Assembly: GCA_951812575.1 (NCBI GenBank)
Contig: OX638322.1
Span: 3,223,925 to 3,287,924, forward strand
DNA: 64,000 nucleotides
Direction: 5' to 3'
Source: Candidatus Binatia bacterium
Lineage (GTDB): Bacteria > Desulfobacterota > Binatia > Bin18
A model generated the notes under the pieces. The model was not told where the DNA came from. It did not search any database and worked only from the letters and a program-made list of their open reading frames with translations. Below are positions 46,877 through 55,849 of the stretch, piece by piece. How positions within the stretch are numbered: position 1 is the stretch's first letter; each line of letters begins with the position of its first letter. The position numbers and the translations under genes are program-made.

Positions 46877-46951
46877 GCCGAGGTTTAAGGCTGCGAGGAA
46901 ACATTTTCAAAGTGTGAGTGGTTAGTGAACACTATGTAGGAGGAATCAGTC

Positions 46952-47746
46952 TTGCCGATATTTGACATATTCTCGAAACGTCAAAAGAGACTTCGAGGAG
47001 AGGCTCCTGATGTTTACGTCTACGACGAACTCCCTAATCCTCTCAGAGTGCAGATTGTTTACATCTGGAGGGATACCTTTGGGAATGAGGCCCAATATAA
47101 TGTCATGAGGCACGGTTATTACAGCTACAGATCGGTAAGAGAAGCTTATCGGTTCATAGTCAATACCTTATGTCACGAATATGGTGTTTTCACTCTACCG
47201 AGACCGAGAACAATGGAGCGTTATGGAGGTAGAAATTACATTGAAGAACTCAGAGATTTCTTCCTTCAAGAAGAAGATGTCGAAAAGGCCCTTGATGCGG
47301 TAGAGTTGTCATCTCTGACCATAGATCGCCGTACGAGAAGCTGGAATTACTTAGAACGAGAGAATGCGTCAGAGAGAGCAGACCGTGCAATAGAGGAGCT
47401 AAATGTTAGGTTCAAGGAGCATGGTGTTGGTTATCAATTTACAAACGGAGAAATTATTCGTGTCGATTCCGAATTGCTTCATTCCGAGGTTGTTCAGCCA
47501 GCTCTAAAGCTACTCAATCAAGGACACTATGCCGGAGCGCAACAGGAGTTCTTGAATGCACATGAACATTACCGACGGGGTAGTGCGAAAGAATCTCTCA
47601 GCGAATGTCTCAAAGCATTCGAGAGCGTAATGCAAGCGATTTGCGACAAGAGAGGCTGGAGTTACGTCAATAATGCGACAGCAAAATCTTTAATCCAGGT
47701 GTGTTTTGATAATGGATTGATTCCATCGTTTCCCGGAACAGGGTAA
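46952..47746 (+). pseudogene. AbiJ-like (STM4504/CBY_0614) abortive-infection protein, truncated
   Basis: 264 codons from a TTG with GGAGGAAT eight bases upstream. The N-terminal domain MPIFDIFSKRQKRLRGE, PNPLRVQIVYIWRDTFGN is the AbiJ_NTD4 type, and the middle matches the STM4504/CBY_0614 family up to DNGLIPSF. At F260 (about 47731) homology stops and PGTG then a stop codon follow. Family members continue some 30-50 residues with an RN..GGHG-like HEPN RNase motif, lost here. Codon use is visibly AT-richer than neighbours, suggesting horizontal acquisition. Probably inactive or acts without its RNase tail. Confidence 0.78.
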
Positions 47747-47837
47747 CCGGATATTGCGCGTAGCTGTTAACACTCGCGTTGCACCTTGGCGGGTGGTGAG
47801 TGTATTCTTTGATCGCAACATGAAAGAAAAATTATGA
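47733..47837 (+). pseudogene. 3' remnant of a DUF4258 toxin-like gene
   Basis: In a frame different from the AbiJ-like gene, codons from about 47721 read FHRFPEQGNRILRVAVN... ending VVSVFFDRNMKEKL and a TGA at 47835-47837. This tail is what DUF4258 proteins end with, and the stop overlaps the DUF2283 ATG by four bases, as in intact DUF4258-DUF2283 pairs. No start or N-terminal half exists. So the toxin gene lost its 5' part in the same event that cut the AbiJ-like gene. Confidence 0.72.
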
Positions 47838-48034
47838 AACTGCACGTCGATAAAGAAGCCGATGCGCTCTACCTGCGCCTCGACACCTCTACTATCGTCG
47901 AGTCTGAAGAAGTCTCGCCGGGTGTAGTGCTCGATTATAACGAATCGAACGACGTGGTAGGTGTGGAAATACTTCATCTCTCGAAACGCTCCCCCACTCT
48001 CAACCTCTCCAGCTTAGAATTTGAGACGGCTTAG
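47834..48034 (+). CDS. DUF2283 protein, antitoxin-like partner of the lost DUF4258
   Basis: 66 residues. PF10049 (DUF2283): MKLHVDKEADALYLRLD, VSPGVVLDYNESNDVVGVEILHLSKR. The ATGA overlap with the DUF4258 scrap shows the original coupling. Without its toxin it is an orphan, possibly still binding DNA or other toxins. Confidence 0.85.
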   Translation: MKLHVDKEADALYLRLDTSTIVESEEVSPGVVLDYNESNDVVGVEILHLSKRSPTLNLSSLEFETA

Positions 48035-48048
48035 CCGGACGTGAAGGA

Positions 48049-48696
48049 TTGAAGATCAAGCGCTATGAACCGGGAGTACCGGACATGCCGTCTGCGGTGC
48101 GGCGTTGTGCTGACGTAGGGAGCATAGCGGCGGTCACATTAAAGGGCGACCTCTGCATACTCGATACAAGGCTGATTGGCTTCTGCTGCTCGGTGCGTTG
48201 TCCGGGTGACATCATACTCAAGACCTATGATCTCGCGCGGGTGCTGCGTGAAATCGACGTGACGATTGTCGGCGGGTTCCAGTCTCCTATGGAAAAGGAA
48301 TTCCTGGACCTGCTGTTACGAGGTTCGGCGTCCGTCGTCGTCTGTCCGGCGCGTGGGCTTGGCAACATGCGGATTCCGAAAGGCTGGAAGAAGCCACTGG
48401 ACGAAGGACGCTTGCTGCTTCTGTCTTTTTTTGACGATAACATCCGTCGTCCCACCACAACTATCGCCGCTAGGCGTAACGCTTATATCGCCACTCTCGC
48501 CAACCATCTTCTCATCGCCCATGCTGAAAAGGGCGGTAAAATTGAGAAATTATGCCTGGAAGCGCTTACCGAAGGGAAGCCGGTATTTGCCCTGGATTCG
48601 CCAGACAATGCTCATCTTGTTGAACTTGATATTATACCGGTCCTGGCTGAGGACCCCTCGCCGTTGATATGGAAGGGAAACGTCCCTTCTTGTTGA
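48049..48696 (+). CDS. DprA/Smf-like Rossmann protein
   Basis: 215 residues from a TTG at 48049; an ATG at 48085 is an alternative. KRYEPGVPDMPSAVRR and IVGGFQSPMEKEFLDLLL, RGSASVVVCPARGLGNMRIPKGW, GRLLLLSFF, RRNAYIATLANHLLIAHAEKGGKIE fit a single DprA/LOG-type nucleotide-binding Rossmann domain, without the HTH or SAM domain of true DprA. Such short proteins appear in defence islands. Function not known. Confidence 0.6.
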   Translation: MKIKRYEPGVPDMPSAVRRCADVGSIAAVTLKGDLCILDTRLIGFCCSVRCPGDIILKTYDLARVLREIDVTIVGGFQSPMEKEFLDLLLRGSASVVVCPARGLGNMRIPKGWKKPLDEGRLLLLSFFDDNIRRPTTTIAARRNAYIATLANHLLIAHAEKGGKIEKLCLEALTEGKPVFALDSPDNAHLVELDIIPVLAEDPSPLIWKGNVPSC

Positions 48697-48698
48697 TT

Positions 48699-48917
48699 CT
48701 ACTTAAGGATATCTGCCGTCCCCTCTACCCACTCCATCGCTTCGGCTTCTCGTTCGGTATCTGCCGCCATCTGCCGGTAGCCCTCCTGAATGTCGCCATA
48801 TATGACGTAGAACCTGACCAAGGACTCGATAAACCGGCTGATCTTCCGTCTCCCTACGACTTGGTACAGGCCTGCGTATACGTCTTCGTCTATGGTGATT
48901 GTCAGCTTCTTTTGCAT
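48699..48917 (-). CDS. Ribbon-helix-helix antitoxin, orphan
   Basis: 72 residues from the ATG at 48917 (AGGAG six bases upstream; a GTG at 48923 is possible). KLTITIDEDVYAGLYQVVGRRKISRFIESLVR is an RHH DNA-binding start like that of MazE-type addiction antitoxins, with an acidic C-terminus (DTEREAEAMEWVEG). No toxin follows: the next gene is DprA-like and convergent. The operator is the palindrome at 48934. Confidence 0.82.
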   Translation of the reverse strand: MQKKLTITIDEDVYAGLYQVVGRRKISRFIESLVRFYVIYGDIQEGYRQMAADTEREAEAMEWVEGTADILK

Positions 48918-48933
48918 ACCCACTCCTGACCTG

Positions 48934-48948
48934 TGTACTGCACGTACA
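48934..48948. promoter_or_regulatory. Operator-like palindrome of the RHH antitoxin
   Basis: TGTAC (48934-48938) and GTACA (48944-48948) around TGCAC. Sits 17 bases upstream of the antitoxin ATG. The GTACTGCACGTAC core is identical to that before tRNA-Leu (42683-42695), and the next five bases differ at only one position. Confidence 0.55.
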
Positions 48949-49048
48949 TTACCACGAAGAGTTTCCAGCGTCTTTTATCCATCCGGTACGAGGGCTCGAC
49001 ATGCTCTCACCTTGTTTCAGCCTCTCCGGCTGTATACATTCCTAGGCC

Positions 49049-49903
49049 ATGTATCCGTTTGACCATCCGGCTGTGGACCGGCTGATTCGTCTCGCGCTGG
49101 AAGAGGACGTTGGTCGGGGCGATGCGACCACAAGAGCGACGATTCCTACCAACCAGGCGGCGCGTGGAAAAATTACGGCCAAGGCCGATATTGTGCTGGC
49201 AGGACTGCCAATAATTGGAATGGTTCTGGCGCAGACGGATAAAACGGCCGAGGTGCGTTTGCTCGGGCAAGAGGGGGGTCAGGTTTCGGTTGGAACGGTT
49301 GTTGCCGAGGTGTGGGGGCAGGCCGCCGGCCTGCTTACGGCGGAGCGGACCTTGCTCAATTTTCTGCAACACCTCTCCGGGGTGGCGACCCTGACTCGAA
49401 AATTTGTCGAGGCCGTGGCCGGAACCCGCTGCACCATTATTGATACCCGCAAGACCCTGCCCGGTCTGCGCCTGCTGGATAAGTATGCGGTTGTCCAGGG
49501 TGGGGGAAGAAATCATCGGCTCGGGCTGGACGACGGGGTATTGATTAAGGACAATCACATTGCCGTCTGTGGTGGGGTGGGTGCCGCGGTCCGCCAGGCG
49601 CGGAGTCAGGCATCAACATGGCTGCGTATCGAAGTGGAGTGTACAACTCTGGCCGAGGTCGAAGAAGCGCTCGACGCCCAGGCCGACATCATTCTGCTGG
49701 ACAATATGACCACCACCCGGATGACCGAAGCCGTACAACTGATACACGGACGAGCCCTGGTTGAAGCCTCGGGCAATATATCGCTGGGCCGCGTGCGGGA
49801 CGTGGCGGAAACGGGGGTGGATTTTATCTCGGTCGGTGTCCTGACCCATTCCACTCCGGCCGCCGACCTGAGTATGTCTGTGACCTGTGAGTCGGAGCTG
49901 TAG
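49049..49903 (+). CDS. nadC: Nicotinate-nucleotide pyrophosphorylase (carboxylating)
   Basis: 284 residues. Makes nicotinate mononucleotide from quinolinate and PRPP. EEDVGRGDATTRA, AERTLLNFLQHLSGVATLT, DTRKTLPGLRLLDKYAV, GGGRNHRLGLDD and KDNHIA are the family's PRPP and quinolinate-binding landmarks; EVECTTLAEVEEAL follows. Head of the nadC-birA-coaX block. ATG preceded only by AGG. Confidence 0.95.
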   Translation: MYPFDHPAVDRLIRLALEEDVGRGDATTRATIPTNQAARGKITAKADIVLAGLPIIGMVLAQTDKTAEVRLLGQEGGQVSVGTVVAEVWGQAAGLLTAERTLLNFLQHLSGVATLTRKFVEAVAGTRCTIIDTRKTLPGLRLLDKYAVVQGGGRNHRLGLDDGVLIKDNHIAVCGGVGAAVRQARSQASTWLRIEVECTTLAEVEEALDAQADIILLDNMTTTRMTEAVQLIHGRALVEASGNISLGRVRDVAETGVDFISVGVLTHSTPAADLSMSVTCESEL

Positions 49904-49919
49904 GGTCTGGAGCGCTTTT

Positions 49920-50786
49920 ATGGACGACCTGCCTGACCGCGGCTTTGAGATGGCCCTCGTGTCTCAGTTGTCCCAACCGGCAACGCGGCTGCTCGGTCGC
50001 CCGCTGCATTTTTTTGACACCATCGATTCCACCAATACGTCGGCTGCCAGACTGGCGCGCGAGGATGCAGCCGAGGGAACGGTTGTGATCGCTGATGCGC
50101 AAAGTGGCGGCAAGGGCCGCCTGGGGCGGAGCTGGGTTTCGCCGCCCGGAGTAAACCTCTATCTGTCGGTGATTCTCCGCCCCCGGAAATCTACCTCAGC
50201 CGCACCGCAATTAAGCCTGCTGGCCTCCGTGGCAGTGGCCGAAGCCATCGTCCAACAGACGCAGTTGTCTCCCGCCATCAAATGGCCCAACGATGTCCTG
50301 GTCTCAGGAAAAAAAGTGTGCGGCATCCTGACTGAGATGCAGGCAAACGGCCCGCAACTCAGGTCCGTCATTGTCGGTATCGGAGTCAATATCAATGCTC
50401 CGCTCTCTTCATTTCCTGAGGCGTTGCAGGATAGGGCCTCTTCGCTCTTCCTGATACGTGGGGAGCCGGTTGACCGGGCCGCGTTTGCTGTCAGTTTGCT
50501 GACCCACCTTGAGAAATTATACGTTCTGTGGCTAGAAAAAGGATTCCCGGTAGTGGGTGCAGCCTGGGAAGGCTATGCGTCCGAGTTGCTGGGAAAGTCG
50601 ATCACGGTAACAGCGCCTGAAGGGATAATCTCAGGGACGGTGCGTGGCATTGATCGGGACGGTGCACTCTTGGTTGAATCCGTGTCTCCGGAAGGGCAGG
50701 CGAGGTCGTCCCCGCGCGTCCAGCGTATTCTGGCTGGTGATGTGACCGTGGCTGATGGCTATCGAAAGACGGACACAGTGAACTGA
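49920..50786 (+). CDS. birA: Biotin-[acetyl-CoA-carboxylase] ligase, no HTH
   Basis: 288 residues from the ATG at 49920 (GGAG eight bases upstream). Catalytic core IDSTNTSAARLA, SGGKGRLGRSWVSPPG (biotinyl-AMP loop), KWPNDVLV and GVNIN, then the C-terminal SH3-like domain. The N-terminal winged-helix repressor domain is missing, so it acts as an enzyme only. 16 bases after nadC and 15 before coaX. Confidence 0.93.
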   Translation: MDDLPDRGFEMALVSQLSQPATRLLGRPLHFFDTIDSTNTSAARLAREDAAEGTVVIADAQSGGKGRLGRSWVSPPGVNLYLSVILRPRKSTSAAPQLSLLASVAVAEAIVQQTQLSPAIKWPNDVLVSGKKVCGILTEMQANGPQLRSVIVGIGVNINAPLSSFPEALQDRASSLFLIRGEPVDRAAFAVSLLTHLEKLYVLWLEKGFPVVGAAWEGYASELLGKSITVTAPEGIISGTVRGIDRDGALLVESVSPEGQARSSPRVQRILAGDVTVADGYRKTDTVN

Positions 50787-50801
50787 TTGAAGTGGACATC
50801 C

Positions 50802-51566
50802 ATGATACTCGCCGTTGATGTGGGGAATACGCATACGGTCGCCGGTCTCTACGACACGCAAGACCTCGCCTACCACTGGCGCTTTGTGACCGAGGCGGAG
50901 CGAACGGCAGACGAGTACGGAGTCTTGCTGCAAAGCTTGTTTACTGCTCGTGGACTCAGCCTCTCTTGTGTGGCCGGTATTATTGCGTCGAGTGTTGTGC
51001 CGGCCATGGTGAAAACGCTTGAAGATCTTGCCCAGACGTATTTTCAGTTGACTCCTCTCATTGTCGGTCCCGGCATCAAGACCGGGATGCCGATCCTGTA
51101 CGATAATCCCCGAGAGGTTGGGGCCGACCGGATCGTGAATGCGGTGGCGGCCTACGAACGCTACCGGACCGCCACGATTATTGTCGATTTTGGGACTGCC
51201 ACAACTTTTGACTACGTGACGCAAGCCGGGGAATACCTGGGGGGAGCGATTGTCCCTGGTGTTGGGATTTCCCTGGATGCGCTCTTTCACAAAACGGCTA
51301 AACTCTACCGGGTGGAATTGATCAAGCCGCCTAAGATCGTTGGCCGCAATACGGTCAACGCCATCCAGTCTGGTATCTATTATGGCTACACGGCGCTGGT
51401 TGACGGGATGGTAGAGCGTATTCAACATGAAAATGGCGCGCAGGCGCGCGTGATCGCCACGGGTGGATTTGCTCAGCTGATCGCGGCAGAATCACGAACC
51501 ATTGAGGAGGTCGATGAGTTTGTGACCCTGGAGGGCCTGCGGATTCTGTATGAACGAAATCATTAA
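50802..51566 (+). CDS. coaX: Type III pantothenate kinase
   Basis: 254 residues from the ATG at 50802. First committed step of CoA synthesis. [13 protein letters not shown] (ASKHA phosphate-1), [26 protein letters not shown] and [17 protein letters not shown] fit the ASKHA-fold kinase that does not respond to CoA feedback. Together with coaE elsewhere in the window, this organism uses the CoaX route. Confidence 0.95.
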   Translation: MILAVDVGNTHTVAGLYDTQDLAYHWRFVTEAERTADEYGVLLQSLFTARGLSLSCVAGIIASSVVPAMVKTLEDLAQTYFQLTPLIVGPGIKTGMPILYDNPREVGADRIVNAVAAYERYRTATIIVDFGTATTFDYVTQAGEYLGGAIVPGVGISLDALFHKTAKLYRVELIKPPKIVGRNTVNAIQSGIYYGYTALVDGMVERIQHENGAQARVIATGGFAQLIAAESRTIEEVDEFVTLEGLRILYERNH

Positions 51567-51646
51567 GAGCGGAGACGCGATATGAAGACGACTGTGACAC
51601 AACGCAGTAACGCAGATCGTGTGACGCTTCCATGAAGGAGGGAAAT

Positions 51647-53734
51647 ATGGCTGCTGATGATATGCATCGCATCCGAACCATTGGACTGCTCGCTGAAGGC
51701 GGGGCTGGGAAGACGACCCTGGGGGAAGCACTCTTATACGCCGCGGGCGAGACCACCCGTCAGGGACGGGTGGAGGAGGAAAGCTCGGTGCTCGACTTTG
51801 AGCCTGAGGAAATACGACGGAAAGCGACCCTGTCAACGGCTTTTCATACGCTGAGTTGGAAGAAGCACGATATTTGTTTAATCGACCCGCCTGGATATGG
51901 GAACTTTTTGCCGGACACCCGCTATGCCATGGAGGCGATGAGTGGTGCCCTCTTCGTCGCCGGCCCAGCGGGCCAGCTCAAGGTCGAGACCGAACGGCTG
52001 TGGAACTGGGCCAAGGACATGCAGCTGCCTCGCATCGTCTGTCTGTCCCGGATGGATCGGGAGGAAGGGGAATTCGGCGCGGCTATCGATGCCCTGAATA
52101 GTGCTCTTGAGACCACCCTGACCCCGATTCACATTCCGATTGGCTCTCAGGCCGACTTTCGGGGCGTGGTTGACCTACTGTCCATGCAAACCCTGATGTT
52201 TCAAGGTGATAAGGGCGAAGTCACGACCGAGGCCATTCCCGCTGATCTCCAAGAGCAAGCGGATGACTATCGTGAAAAGTTAATTGAGGCGGTTGCAGAA
52301 ACAAACGATGACCTCCTGACGCGCTATCTTGAGGGCGAGGAGTTGAGCGCGGAGGACATTACCCAGGGATTGAGCGAGGGTGTGGCTGCCGCCCAGATTT
52401 TCCCCGTGCTGTGCCTTTCCGGGAGCCAGACTTTGGGCATCCAGCCGATGTTGAACGCAATAGTTGATCTGCTGCCGTCACCAGACTCTCGTCCGAGTGT
52501 GGTCTGTACCGATCCGAAAACCCAGGAATCAGTTGAGCGCAGCCCTGACCCGACCGCGCCGTTTACCGCCCGCGTGTTTAAGACGGTTGATTCGCAGGCG
52601 GGCAAACTGGCGCTCTTCCATGTGATTTCCGGAAAAGTGGAGAGCGACTCGGTCGTGTATAATACGACCCGTGATGCCAAAGAACGTCTCGGCCAGTTGT
52701 TTCACCTGAAGGGCAAAAAACAGGAGCCGGTGACCACGGCACTGCCGGGCGATATCATCGGTGTGGCCAAGCTCAAAGAGACGCATACCGGCGATACGCT
52801 GTGCGACGAAAAAACCCCCGTTCTGCTGCCCCCACTGGTCGAATTCAATCCGGCTATCTCGTTTGCCCTGGAGCTCAAGTCTCGCGGCGACGAAGAAAAG
52901 ATTATGACCTCCCTGGACCGGCTCAATGAGGAAGACCCGGCCCTCAGAGTGGACCGCGACCAACAGTCCAACGAAATCCTTATTTCCGGGGCCGGCCAGC
53001 TTCATATTGAAGTCGTAGTCGAGAAACTGAAGCGGAAATACGGGGTTGATGTGGAGCTGAAAGCGCCCAAGGTTCCGTATCGTGAAACCATCACCGGTAG
53101 AACCGAGGCCCAGGGACGCTTGAAGAAACAATCGGGCGGGCGCGGCCAGTTTGGCGATACCTGGCTGCGTGTCGGACCTCTAGCCCGTGGGACCGGCTTT
53201 GAGTTCATCAATGAAATAAAAGGTGGCGCGATTCCGCGTCAATATATTCAGTCAGTGGAAAAAGGTGTGGTTGACGCTCTGGGCAAAGGATTCCTGGCTG
53301 GCTATCCCATGGTGGATGTCCAAGTGGCGCTGTATGACGGCTCCTATCACGATGTGGACTCCTCGGACATGGCGTTTCAGATTGCCGGGTCTATTGGCAT
53401 CCAGAACGCGCTGGAAAAGGCCAAGCCCGTGTTGCTGGAGCCCATTATGCACCTCGATATCACCGTGCCAGAGGAGTATATGGGGGATATCAGTGGCGAC
53501 ATCAATCGACGCCGTGGCAGACTCGTGAGTGTCGACGCCAAGGGCCATAACCAGATCATCAAGGCGTCCGTTCCCATGGCTGAGATATTAACCTATGCGC
53601 CTGATCTCCGGTCTATGACAAGTGGACGCGGTACCTTTGAGGTTGGTTTTTCGCACTACGAAGAAGTGCCGCATCATTTAACGGAAAAAATCATTCAAGA
53701 GAGCAAGCAGGCGAAAGAAGAAGCGAGTCATTAA
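51647..53734 (+). CDS. EF-G-like translation GTPase paralogue with altered G motifs
   Basis: 695 residues from the ATG at 51647 (AAGGAGGG upstream). Five EF-G domains present to domain V (HITV-type end MTSGRGTFEVGFSHYEEVP). G1 is AEGGAGKTTL where EF-G has GHIDAGKTT; G3 is DPPGYGN (residues 80-85), replacing the catalytic His of DTPGH by Tyr84; G4 is SRMD rather than NKxD. This degenerate set marks the EF-G-like paralogue family. GTP hydrolysis and guanine specificity may be changed. A ribosome-associated role under stress is plausible only. Confidence 0.87.
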   Translation: MAADDMHRIRTIGLLAEGGAGKTTLGEALLYAAGETTRQGRVEEESSVLDFEPEEIRRKATLSTAFHTLSWKKHDICLIDPPGYGNFLPDTRYAMEAMSGALFVAGPAGQLKVETERLWNWAKDMQLPRIVCLSRMDREEGEFGAAIDALNSALETTLTPIHIPIGSQADFRGVVDLLSMQTLMFQGDKGEVTTEAIPADLQEQADDYREKLIEAVAETNDDLLTRYLEGEELSAEDITQGLSEGVAAAQIFPVLCLSGSQTLGIQPMLNAIVDLLPSPDSRPSVVCTDPKTQESVERSPDPTAPFTARVFKTVDSQAGKLALFHVISGKVESDSVVYNTTRDAKERLGQLFHLKGKKQEPVTTALPGDIIGVAKLKETHTGDTLCDEKTPVLLPPLVEFNPAISFALELKSRGDEEKIMTSLDRLNEEDPALRVDRDQQSNEILISGAGQLHIEVVVEKLKRKYGVDVELKAPKVPYRETITGRTEAQGRLKKQSGGRGQFGDTWLRVGPLARGTGFEFINEIKGGAIPRQYIQSVEKGVVDALGKGFLAGYPMVDVQVALYDGSYHDVDSSDMAFQIAGSIGIQNALEKAKPVLLEPIMHLDITVPEEYMGDISGDINRRRGRLVSVDAKGHNQIIKASVPMAEILTYAPDLRSMTSGRGTFEVGFSHYEEVPHHLTEKIIQESKQAKEEASH

Positions 53735-53746
53735 GCATATGTAAAT

Positions 53747-53777
53747 CCCTGCGGAGAGCCGCTGCTTCTCCGCAGGG
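53747..53777. terminator. Strong hairpin after the EF-G-like gene
   Basis: Perfect 11-bp stem CCCTGCGGAGA (53747-53757) / TCTCCGCAGGG (53767-53777), loop of nine. No T-run follows, so it may be a stability element or a Rho-independent terminator variant. Confidence 0.55.
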
Positions 53778-53791
53778 TATGGGATGAGACG

Positions 53792-53818
53792 TTGACAACC
53801 TCACTCGGGCTGTACTAG
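53792..53818 (+). promoter_or_regulatory. Candidate sigma70 promoter for the DUF465 gene
   Basis: TTGACA at 53792-53797 is a perfect -35; the best -10 is TACTAG at 53813-53818 with a 15-base spacer. It sits about 37 bases before the DUF465 start, after the hairpin. Confidence 0.4.
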
Positions 53819-53854
53819 AGTTCTCCTCTCTTTTCATTTTCAGGAGGGTTGCTT

Positions 53855-54085
53855 ATGGATGTCAAAGAAGAAGAGTTGATACGTTCCCTGATCGATACTG
53901 ACCCCGAATTGCGCCGCCACTATGAGGAACACGCTCAACTCAAACAGCGCCTTCAAGAACTCAGAGAAAAATCCTTCCTGACTGAAGAAGAAGAGATTGA
54001 AGAAAAAACGATCCAAAAACAAAAACTGGCGGGTAAAGATCGCATCATGGAAATCCTCGCCCGCCACAAACGACAAGCAGCATAA
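53855..54085 (+). CDS. DUF465/YdcH-family small helical protein
   Basis: 76 residues from the ATG at 53855 (AGGAGGG upstream). Two helices joined by a turn: IRSLIDTDPELRRHYEEHAQLKQRLQEL, then the Lys/Glu-rich second helix (KTIQKQKLAGKDRIMEIL). PF04325 proteins are abundant and of unknown role. It may be the first gene of the ilv-leu region. Confidence 0.83.
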   Translation: MDVKEEELIRSLIDTDPELRRHYEEHAQLKQRLQELREKSFLTEEEEIEEKTIQKQKLAGKDRIMEILARHKRQAA

Positions 54086-54205
54086 CTGAGGATCGCTGCG
54101 TTCACGGTTTCGACTCGCCTGGGAGTACCTCAGCCCCACTCGTGTGGCTGGAGTGTCGCCCGGTTAAACGTTTCCTTCTCAGAAGCTCATTGAGCGACAG
54201 GACCT

Positions 54206-54748
54206 ATGCGTCATACAATCTCTATCTTAGTTGAGAATGAATTCGGTGTTCTCGCTCGGGTCGCGGGGCTTTTTAGTGGCCGAGGCTTCAATATTGACAG
54301 CCTGAGCGTGGCAAAGACCCTGGACCCCTCATTGTCCCGTGTCACGCTCGTTACGGAAGGCGACGATCAGATTGTCGAGCAGATCACGAAACAGCTCAAT
54401 AAACTGATCTGTGTCATCAAGGTCAGTGACTTCCAAGACACGCCGCACGTGGAACGTGAGATGGCGCTCATCAAGGTTGCAGCAGACGAACGTACACGCG
54501 GTGAAATTCTGAATATTATCGATATCTTCCGAGCCAAGGTGATCGATGCCGGGCCGCGATCCTTTGTGATTGAAGTGACCGGTGATGAGGGGAAGATTAC
54601 TGCCATCTTGGATTTGCTCAAGCCGCTGGGTGTCAAGGAGATCGTGCGCACCGGAAAAGTCGCCGTTCAGCGTGGGCTTCAGACACTCTCAGCAACGACC
54701 GTGGACAATACATTGGAGCAGCAGCGAAAGGTGCGTCGGCTGCGCTAG
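54206..54748 (+). CDS. ilvN: Acetolactate synthase small (regulatory) subunit
   Basis: 180 residues, ATG with ACAGGACC upstream. ACT domain TISILVENEFGVLARVAGLFSGRGFNIDSLSV binds valine and gives feedback control; the C-terminal half (EREMALIKVAADE onward) matches the 160-180 residue type. The catalytic large subunit ilvB is not upstream; the region before it (54086-54205) carries only a leader of 120 bases. Cotranscribed with ilvC after 78 bases. Confidence 0.93.
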   Translation: MRHTISILVENEFGVLARVAGLFSGRGFNIDSLSVAKTLDPSLSRVTLVTEGDDQIVEQITKQLNKLICVIKVSDFQDTPHVEREMALIKVAADERTRGEILNIIDIFRAKVIDAGPRSFVIEVTGDEGKITAILDLLKPLGVKEIVRTGKVAVQRGLQTLSATTVDNTLEQQRKVRRLR

Positions 54749-54826
54749 GAGCATCCAGAGGCTCTCCGTCATGCCTGCAGACGAGACGAGAGAGCTCAGG
54801 AGGAAAAGACATAAGGAGTAAGTAGC

Positions 54827-55849
54827 ATGAGCATGAATATTTATTATGACAACGATGCCGATCTGTCCCTGCTTTCGGGTAAGAAAATTGTCATTGTCGG
54901 ATACGGCAGTCAGGGCCACGCCCACGCTCTCAACCTGCGTGACTCCGGGATGGATGTCCGGATTGGGCTGCGAAAAGACAGCGGCTCCTGGAAAAAGGCC
55001 GAGGAGGCCGGCTTTGTGGTCCAGGAGGTCGGAGCTGCCTCGGCTGACGCCGATATCATCATGATCCTGACGCCCGACGAGGTCGCCAGCGAGATGTATG
55101 CGTCTGATATTAAAGCCGGGCTCACCGCCGGGAAATACCTGGCTTGTGCGCACGGATTTAATATCCACTTCAAGAAAATTGTTCCGCCCGAAGCGGTGAA
55201 CGTTTTCATGGTCGCCCCCAAAGGTCCCGGCCATCTCGTCCGGAGTGAATTTGAGAAGGGCCGGGGTGTGCCCTGCCTGATCGCGATTGCGCAAGACCCG
55301 TCCGGGGATACCAAGTCGGTGTCCATGGCCTACGCGTCGGCCATCGGCGGGGGACGCGCGGCGATCTTGGAGACCTCGTTCAAAGAAGAGACCGAGACCG
55401 ATCTGTTTGGGGAACAGACCGTTCTGTGCGGCGGAGTGACCGAACTCATGCGGGCCGGTTTTGAGACCCTGGTCGATGCCGGATATGCGCCGGAGATGGC
55501 GTATTTTGAGTGCCTGCACGAAATGAAGCTGATCGTGGACCTCATCTACGAAGGCGGGATCACGAATATGCGCTACTCGATCAGCAATACGGCCGAGTTT
55601 GGAGATATGACCCGGGGTAAACGGGTCATTGGAGACGAAACCCGTGCAGCGATGAAGCATATCCTGGCTGATATTCAGTCTGGAAAATTCGCCGACGAAT
55701 GGATGAATGAATATCGGTCTGGCTTGCCGCGCTTTAATGCCCTGCGCAAAGAGGGCGCGAGTCATAGGGCTGAAGTTGTCGGCGACAATCTACGCGGTAT
55801 GATGCCCTGGCTCCAGCAGGATAGGCTGGTCGATAAGGCGAAAAATTAA
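54827..55849 (+). CDS. ilvC: Ketol-acid reductoisomerase (class I)
   Basis: 340 residues, ATG with AAGGAG eight bases upstream. Converts acetolactate or acetohydroxybutyrate to the dihydroxy acids with [22 protein letters not shown] (Gly25-30), [18 protein letters not shown] (the loop reading phosphate of NADPH), then knotted C-terminal domain with [17 protein letters not shown] and [13 protein letters not shown] (metal and substrate residues). Confidence 0.96.
   Translation: MSMNIYYDNDADLSLLSGKKIVIVGYGSQGHAHALNLRDSGMDVRIGLRKDSGSWKKAEEAGFVVQEVGAASADADIIMILTPDEVASEMYASDIKAGLTAGKYLACAHGFNIHFKKIVPPEAVNVFMVAPKGPGHLVRSEFEKGRGVPCLIAIAQDPSGDTKSVSMAYASAIGGGRAAILETSFKEETETDLFGEQTVLCGGVTELMRAGFETLVDAGYAPEMAYFECLHEMKLIVDLIYEGGITNMRYSISNTAEFGDMTRGKRVIGDETRAAMKHILADIQSGKFADEWMNEYRSGLPRFNALRKEGASHRAEVVGDNLRGMMPWLQQDRLVDKAKN

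Noticed and set aside
53735..53854. Possible riboswitch before DUF465
   Set aside because: Only a single hairpin and a promoter-like TTGACA; no conserved aptamer features seen.
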